25,080 bases of DNA from Pleurobrachia bachei (taxonomy: Eukaryota; Ctenophora; Tentaculata; Cydippida; Pleurobrachiidae). How positions within the stretch are numbered: the first letter of the stretch is position 1; each line of letters begins with the position of its first letter. Location of the stretch: NCBI GenBank assembly GCA_000695325.1, contig AVPN01001284.1, positions 1-25,080 on the forward strand, given 5' to 3'. Below the pieces are notes generated by a model, which saw only the letters and a program-made list of their open reading frames with translations, had not been told where the DNA came from and did not search any database. Below are positions 12,301 to 21,550 of the stretch, piece after piece. The position numbers and the translations under genes are program-made.

Positions 12301-15300
12301 CTATGGGTAGTGCCATTATGGTGGTGCAATAGGGATGTTCTTAAGAAGTTAGGGCGAGATTGGAATTTCATTCCGTGGAACTATTCTGAAGTAATGTCCC
12401 GACTGTACCTTTATTGAGAACTACTCAAAGTGAAATTAAAATTCCATTTTCCGAAGATCTCTTATACCATATCTGATTCAGTATCTATTATTTGACAAGG
12501 ACGTATCATGGAGTATCATAACACCCCTCTTTACTGCTTTCTTAACTCTCACAACACTTCACCATGTTTCAAGGAGCGAACAAATTAGTAAAAACGAAGA
12601 CAAGCTCCGGGCGATAACTTCAGAACTAACCGACCTAACTGAGCGACGCCAGAAAGCAGAGCGAGATCTGAGTGACACGCTACGTAGCGTCCAATCTAAC
12701 AAGGTATGGGCGTTATAAATCATACACCCCACCCCCGGAATTCGATATAATGTGTTGATCTGTTATCTTAAATTATACCATCCGGTATTGAAACACCAGT
12801 GCTGAGTGCTGACGTGAGATTAACAAAACCTATAAACTTTCGCCTGCCCAGGACTCCCTATTGGCCGTCCAGCGAGAGAGGGAAGCCGCGGAAGGGGATC
12901 TCAAATCAACGACTGGCAAGGTCCGTCAGGTCCAGGCCAAGTTAGCTACAATCAAGACTGAGCTGGATGCCCTGGTTTCGGAGCGAGAGAAACAGAAAGG
13001 TAACGCGCGAGGTCTTTGGGGTAGTGGTAATGGCGCGCACATATGTACTGAACTCCCGCCGTTCCACCGTCATGACCACGCCGTTCCAACATCACACCCA
13101 CATTGCCTGGTGATTACCAGTGTCTGTATGTGAGGTATGGATATTATGAGTCATATAACCGGTATGACACGCGTTATATGCGATGGGAGGCAAATCTTGG
13201 CAGTTTTGGGTGTCTTAACCCGGATGCAATGTCAAGATGCTAGAATCTCGGCATCGGGCATAGCAGCAGCCGAACAACTGCTAACATAATATCATTCTAG
13301 GTGAATTGTCGGTACAAGAGAGACACGTCGAGAATCTAACGACTGAACTAGCTGCACTAAAAGAAAAGAAAGATCGGCGGAAGGAAAAACTTCGAATTCT
13401 CCAAGAAGAGAGTGAAACTATCGAACGGACTGTCAGGGAGGCCAAGTTATCTAATCTATCAAACAACAACCGGAAATCAGAGCTAATATCGGAAGTTAAG
13501 GGTCTACAGAACAAGGAGAGAGAGTGTTTGATGAGGGTTGAACAGATTTCAACTGAGCTGGCAAGGGCTGAAGAACAAAAACAAGTGGAGAGTGCAAAAC
13601 TTGCAGAACTACAAGGTGAGTTATGTGTTCTAACCCGGGGATGGGGGGTAGAAAGGGGCCCTCTCTACCCCCTCTTAGAGGGCCTAACATGGTGGGACTG
13701 GGTGGGTAGTAAGGTAAGGTGAGATGATGATTTGACGACTAGTGATTTGGTTTATTTTGGTAGTCACGTCATCTCATGGTAACTGAAATGGGGCAGATGT
13801 GCTGTCACCGGCATGGTGACTCGCCATGGTGCGATATAATGACTATATACAGTCGGATGATGTAATTACCATCCCTGATGTGCACTTGTGAAGATTGAAA
13901 TGGAATAACGTAATGGCGCTGTGTATTACTCAAGGCACAATTGTACGATTTGACTGTTGGGCGGTAATCCAGTACTACTGTCTTCCATGCTAGATTCTCT
14001 ATCTGTCTCTGAGAGACTCTTTGACTCTCAATTCCACTCTCTGCTATCTACATTTGAACATAATAACCCCCACTACTACAGAGACGATTCGTGTGCTAGA
14101 GGACAAGAGGAAGGACATGGGAGAGCTGTGTGTTAACGAGGAGAAGAAGATGAGAGAGGAGATGTTAGAACTGGATAGGGAGAGGAAGCAATTGGAGGAG
14201 GATGTTAAACATCTTAAAACAGAGGTAAAACATCTCAAAACAGAGATAAAACAGTTAGTTACTGGTTAGAAGAACACCGTAAATTTCGTAGCATGTTCTC
14301 CAAAGGAGTGTATACTCAAGATCTGTAGTTGGCTATGGTTCATTTGTACATTGCTCCCTCTCCCTCACTCCCCACTCTTACTGAAGGGACCAAGCTGAGA
14401 ATCAAATCTTAGCAATATCATTTCCAACAGATCAAATCATTTCCAACACAGATCAAATCATTTCCAACAGATCAAACCATTTCCAACAGATCAAATCAAT
14501 ATCATTTCCAACAGATCAAATCATTTCCAACACAGATCAAATCATTTCCAACAGATCAAACCATTTCCAACAGATCAAATCAATATCATTTCCAAAAGAT
14601 CAAATCATTTCCAACTCAGATCAAATCATTTCCAACAGATCAAATCGATAGACAAGAGTATCCTGGACCGTACCGCCAAGAATGAAAGAGCTGAAGGTAA
14701 GTAAAGCTGAAATACTACCTCCCCCTTGTGGTTATGTGATATTATATGAATAGTATTGGTTTCTCTCCAGCTGGCCACGAGCCCAAGTCAGTGAAAAGAA
14801 ATTCTTATTACCTAGCCAATTCCCTCTTTTATAGTGGTCTCAAATTACAACATCCGGTTTCTAATAGAATTATCTCCGAAATATGTAGCACTGTATGAAA
14901 ATAATTTGCTTTCGTTGATCATGTGACTCGTGCCGGAAAAAAGTTTACCCCTATTGGCCCATGTACTTCAAAAATGCGAGACTATCCGGTTCGCTAAATT
15001 ATCCCCCATACTACAAACAACAACAAAAATTTATGATATTTGCTTGCCTTTTGGCCTCCCGGAAATATTATCTGTCCCTGTCCGTGCATGGACACATAAC
15101 ATTTCCGGGATTATCATGGGCATGATCACATGATGATTGATTCACTAGCGGTGCCGGTATCCCCTTAAAGGTTCTTGGCTGCGCGAAAAAAGAGGGCGCG
15201 ACGTGCCCAATAAAGGTGTGATGATAACTGTAATTATTTCAGGTGAAGGGAAGGAGCTGAGGGAAGTCCTAAGGGAACTGGAGGAACAAAGAGAGAACGC

Positions 15301-15829
15301 CACGAAACAATTGAACGATCAGTTGTCCCAGGCTATCAAGGAGAGGAACAAGATAGCTGGAACTATACAAGGTAGAGAATTGGTCAGCTCAATCATGCCT
15401 GACAGGGATGAATAGCTGAGTAGCAAATTGTAGCAGTGAGAAATGGAGAGGGGGAGAGAGATGGAGAAACTAGAAAGAGAGAGAGAGAGAAAGCAGTGCA
15501 GTACTTGGTAATGAATAGGAATATATCGAGAGTAAAGTACTCAGTATAACGTCATAGTTCAAGGTTGGCAATGAGTAGGAATTCGTACGAGTTGGTAAGC
15601 GAGGCGTATGCGTGTTCCTGGCAGAGATATTGCTTGTAAAATGAGGGAGGACTGGTTTACTATAAAGTATCCTGTTGCTAATCATAAATTTTGCCAAGAA
15701 CGAATGAAGCAGTGCAATGTAGACAGATGCATGTACAACCGTGGAAGAATATTTTGGCAATATAGACTGTCATCTGGTCAGGAGGCTTCCAAAAGTTGCT
15801 TTACTTTTGACATACTTTTTATTATTTCA

Positions 15830-15881
<52 letters not shown>

Positions 15882-18800
15882 CTCTCGATCTCACTCTCTC
15901 GTTCTCACTGTCTCTATTTCTATCTTTCTCTCAGACCCCGTACAACAGACGAATTTAAAATGCTTCTTCGGAGTAATCAGAGCAGTTTTTATACTAATCA
16001 CCAATACTTTGTTATGTTCTAACCCTCCGGGCGGGGTGTACGAAACATTCTAGCTAGGCAACTAATACTAATATCTTCCAGAGATGAGAGCTGAGGTTGG
16101 AGCACTACAACATCAACACGATAGATTGTCAGAGCAGGTTGGAAACTTGAAATCAGAGCACACCGCTCTCGTGGAAGAGCTGACACGAAACAAGGTAAGT
16201 AGTAAGTAACTGAGCTACAGTAAACCCCGGTTTACCGGGATGATCGGGGGAAAGGCTCTTGCGACTTGCCCGGTATAAATCGGGTTCTGACTGTACACCA
16301 GTACTATACAGTACTATACATTTGGGAGCAGCAGGAATAAAGCTAATTATACACCCACATTTCAGGAATTGTGTATGGAGGCGGAGGATAGAGTGAGGAA
16401 TGCTGAGGGGAGGTGTGAGGAATATGTGGCGGCAGCAAACCAAACCAAACAACAACTCTCTAGTCTCCATGGAAATATGCAGGCTGCGGAGCGGCAACTC
16501 ACTCAGAAACGGTAACTATAGTAACGGTTACTAGTTAATAGTTGACATGGTTGCTTAGTAACTTAGTAACTTAGTAACTAGCTAGTAGTTGCCATGGTTG
16601 CTTAGTAAAGTCTCTCACTAGGTGCCCCGCAAAGTTTTTACTATTCTCTGAGAGAGTCTTCTATGAAGAATGATTAGTGTATTAGCTGTAAAGTGTAAAG
16701 CCATAAAGGAAGCCTCATATTCATCAGCAGAGAAACGATGTTCTTTACAATACGCCGGCTGGCGGCCAAACGCGGTCACTGATGATTGAATAACACTCCC
16801 TTAGATCAGATCTTTAAATAACTCCATAGTGTCCCTCTAACCCTAACGAGTTTTAATCTTTACAATTTCATTTCAACAATAATGAATTATTGGATCATTA
16901 CACAATCTCAACAATGCATTTAATTAAATAAATATTTTCCAGGGAGGAGATAGCGGAGTTGAAGAAAAGAGAAGATCACGTATCAGTCATGTTACAAGAT
17001 CGTCAGGATAAACTACAGACTGCGGAGAGGAAGTTGCTGAACTACACCCAGCGGCTCAACACGTCAAAGGCAACAGTTGGTGAGTGGTGGATGGAGAGTA
17101 TGTTACAGATGGAGGGTGAGAGGGTGAGTGAATGGAGGGTGAGAGAAAGAGAGAGAGTGAGTGGTGTTACAGTGATCATCGATAAAAATATGTTACAGAA
17201 CATATGGAGTCATTGTTATGTCAATCAAAAGTCAAAAGTGGGAGAGTCGACCTTTCTTTTGTGTTCTAACAATGATATATCTAGCAATTAGCAAAGGCAA
17301 GCGCATCTAAGTGTTCATTATTCCCTAATCCGTCGGGTTTTTTCTCACCTGCCCATTGTTCGACACCGCCAAATGTCAAGCGATATTTACCAGCCCTAAT
17401 TCTTCTTCGTTACCTCTCCGCCCCAATAGTTTTATCCCTGTTTTATTCTAACAAGGCTAGGCAAGTTTTATCAACATGCTTTCCTCTCCTGCAGAAGAAA
17501 ATACGGCCAAGGTGGGCGAATTGAATGCTGCTAAAATTGAACTGGAAGGAAGCATAGCTCAACTAAAAGCAGAGATAAAGGGAGCTGAACAAAGCCGAGA
17601 TTCTTCAACCCGGGCTTGGCAAGAGGAGGCGAAGGCCCTGGAGAACGTCAGGTATAGAAATTAAATGTCTGGGTATAGACTCTAATTTAGAGTTTCTTCT
17701 ATGTCAGTATGTCTCCGTGGTAAATGTCTGGGTATAGCGCACAAGGGTGGAAAACGCTCAGGTAGAAAGTGTACCAATTACCCTGAGTTTACTATTACCC
17801 TATACTGCAAAATCCTGCAGAGGGGTTGCCTTGTTCGACCGGCCTCCTTGAGAGTTTGAATAAAACAACAGAGGGGTTGGTTTCCTGTTGACATGTGTGC
17901 CTGTTAATGAACCCAAAAGTGGGTACGTGTTTTGAGTAATCACGTGGACGTCGGACATCTAGGTATTATAAGTGGCATACGATATAATAAATGACCTTGG
18001 TTTAGTTAAGTTTTCCATTTTAAACCCATCTATACCTTCAATATAGTTCCACAACTTTTACATCATCTATCGACTATCATATCTACTTTTTCTTTCCTAC
18101 GACTGATCCAAAAGCACGTACTTTATACCAATTATCTTTTAAAGCACGTGAATGTTAAAGATCTAAGTGAAGTACGTGAAAGAAACGATATAATAAGTAT
18201 AACGTCATTGCTTTTGACACATTCTAATAACTAACTTCTCTAGCAAGCTGATAAGCTAACAGAACTCTCTATAGGTATGACAAGTTGACAGAACTATATC
18301 AGAACTCTATCACTTAACTCTCTTATCGCTATACATATGACATAAGTTAACCTAGAGCTGTTTCAGGCGTGACGTGTCACAGTGTCAGCGACAGCACAAA
18401 CAGGAGATGGCAAAATACAACAAGATTATGAGGGAGAGAGGGAAGTGTGACACTGAGCTTCAGAAATGTAAAACCGAGATGGAGCGAGCACAAAAACAGC
18501 TCGGTATGTGGCATATTCCTAATCATGCTAATCATTTTAGTCCACATTTTTAATTATCCTAGATTTTGTGACGCACGCAAAAAAGACGAAAGTACTCAAA
18601 ACTAAGTTAGGCCAGGAGTTAGATTGAATTGTTCATACTAATTATTGCGGAGCGCGGAAGACGGTGTCAAGAGATTCAAGAGTTAGAACCCTTGGAGCGT
18701 TTGAGGCGATATCCTCTGCAGAGTCCGAATCGCAGTATTTTGTGTAAACTAGTATTTTATTCCATTACACAGGGTCGATTCAGGAGGAAGAAAAAGCGCT

Positions 18801-21494
18801 GCGGGTTTCCATGGTAACTGCCAAGGAGACGTTAGCGAAAGTAGAAGAGGATCTGGCGGCAAGACATGCTAGTCTGAAGAGTACGGAGGAGCTCAAGGTT
18901 CAAAATGAATCACTGGATAGGGAGATCAGACAGAAGGCAGAGGTAAGAAGATTCATGGAGAGGATTGTATTTGATTGAATAAATGAATATTTTGACGCTT
19001 ATAAGTCACTTATAGGCGCCAAAATGTGTAGAGCCCCTATATGCTATTATAGTATAGGCGTCAAAATTCTCATGTCAATCAGACCAAAAAGAGTCAAAGC
19101 GAGAGAAATTAATGACAATCAAATCTCCCCTCTATTGTTCGCTGAATGAAATGCCACTTTTGCTTTTGCATTTCTAGATAACAAGAGACTAGAACAATGT
19201 ATGTAACTCATTTTCATACTCTCAAAATATATATTGCATTGTCTCACATAAACAACTAATAATTAGGGGATTCACATACCAGTCTTCAGAGTTCAGTTGA
19301 TGTCAATTACATTATGCTTGGATAAATTTTTCAATTATTAATAAAAAGATAGCTTTCTATACTTGGAGGAGACATAATTCAGAGCTATAATACATGACAG
19401 AGAGTTAGCTGCCAAAAAGACCGTTTTAGTAGCTATCATTGCCAAAAAAAGACCATTTTAGTAGCTATCATTGTTGTTGTCCTTGGCAAATGCTCTCATA
19501 AACTGACCCCTGTCGATGGAGCTCGAGGTGGCCTCTTGATTCCCAGTAATCTCACGCGTTATGTCTTTAACCTGGGGAATCATTGGTCACGTGATTTGGA
19601 GTCAGACATGTTAGTCACGTGATACTTGGAGTCAGACATGATAGTCATGTGATCAATATAGTTGGTACTAAATGGGGATAGAAAATGCAAAAGTTGGCAA
19701 AAGAGTTGTCCTGCTCTGAGAAGAGGAACCGCAGTGTGCGCGACATTGCATGCAGTCTTATAGTATGGCAATAAGAGAACCAATCATCGGAGACAATTTA
19801 AAGTATACCTAGGTAGTAAAGCTGACTTAACAAGCTATAGCTAGTTAAAATCAGCTTTATCATATCTACGAAAAGAAAAGATTGCGACTTCATTTTTGGT
19901 TTCGAAGATGACATATTTTAGTTATATGTACCTGCTCTTCGGAAATGTCCTCAAATCTGCAAAGTACGGAACTGAGCTCCTTCTCGCTAATGAATCCATT
20001 GCCATCTGTATCAAATGACCGGAATACCGCTTCTACCTGGAGAGCAAAGTACAGTAAAATGCGGTGAATACCGAATATTACTACAGGGGGAGGCTACTAT
20101 GGTTACTTGTTCAGTAAGGGGTCCACCCCTTACTCAAGAAACGGCTACTCTAAGTAATTAACTGAGTATTGACCATCAGCTCAGAGTTCCAATAGTTCCA
20201 ATAGTACCTGATCTAGTGGTGTCACTACGGGGTTGTGTTGTACCTGATCTAGTGGAGTAACTACGGGGTTGTGTTGTACCTGATCTAGAGGAGTTACTAC
20301 GGGGTTGTGTTGCCTTGACATTAGCTTGATAAACTCTGCTTTTGACAGCACTCCATCCTTGTCCTTGTCCACTGCCGTTATCATCGACAACAACTCCGCG
20401 TCTGGAGGATGAGCGTCTTATAGAACTACTACAGTACTACATGACTGTTATGTCTTCTTCTTCTTCAGAAGACTGTTATGTCACGCACGCCCGGTTTGGA
20501 GAGGGCAGTCTTTTGTGAAACAAGGGATCAGGAGGTCTAGGTTGAGATTCTCAAATGAAACTTTGGACAGACCACAACATCTATACCTGACGGTTTCAGC
20601 CCGATAGATCTAAGAACTTGGTTTAGCTCCTGAAGCGAGATTGTCCCATCATTATTCCTATCGAATCTGGAAAACGCCAGCTCGTATTCCTTTATCTACG
20701 GAATGAATTTGTTACTTCACAAGAATGAATGGTATTTGTCACATTTCTGACTTCGCACCTTCGTGACAAATCGGAATCTCCCAGAAAATGTTGATGAATA
20801 ATAAAGATCCTTGCAGACGAAGCTTGCGTCACTCCTATCACGTGGTATCAAAGTGGGCAAAAGCGAAAGAAATGATGTATTTTGTGAGACTGAGATGATG
20901 TATTCTGTGAGCGATTGCGTCATGTAAAGCTAATGAAGCATACAGGTAAATCGGGGCCCGACTGCAGCAGTTGGGCCCCGACTTACCGGGAAAGTGAAAG
21001 AATCGGGGTCTTTATTAAAAATACCTGATCTACAGAGAGGATAACGGGTTGAAATTGCAGATTTTGATCTAACAAACATGATAGTTTTCTCGTGTACTGC
21101 CCACTTTGTTTTGGCATCAGATATTTCCTGCTCGTCTCGATAAACTTTTTCATGTTCGGGTTAGACAGTCGTTTCTCTGTCTGTTCAGGGGCTGGCGGCG
21201 AAGATTGTTTTGATTTTCCACCTCCAGCGACTTTCCATTTTTTAAACATCTCCCAAAATTTGGGGAAGCTACCTGAGATCAAGTTTTTGTCACGTGATTT
21301 CACATGAGTTCACATGAGTTCATATGAGTTCACATGAGTTCACACGAAACAACTCATATGACACAGTTTCGCTGAGCCGAAAGTGTACTGACTTTTGGCA
21401 CATATTGTAAATTTATCCTATGGACAAGAGGACAGACTAAAAAAAGTTTAAACAGAGAAAAATAGATCATCACCTTTGCCTTCATCATCCGCTT

Positions 21495-21550
<56 letters not shown>

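Noticed and set aside
15608-16022. Open frames rich in Ser and Leu
   Set aside because: They are produced by the CT microsatellite inside an intron.
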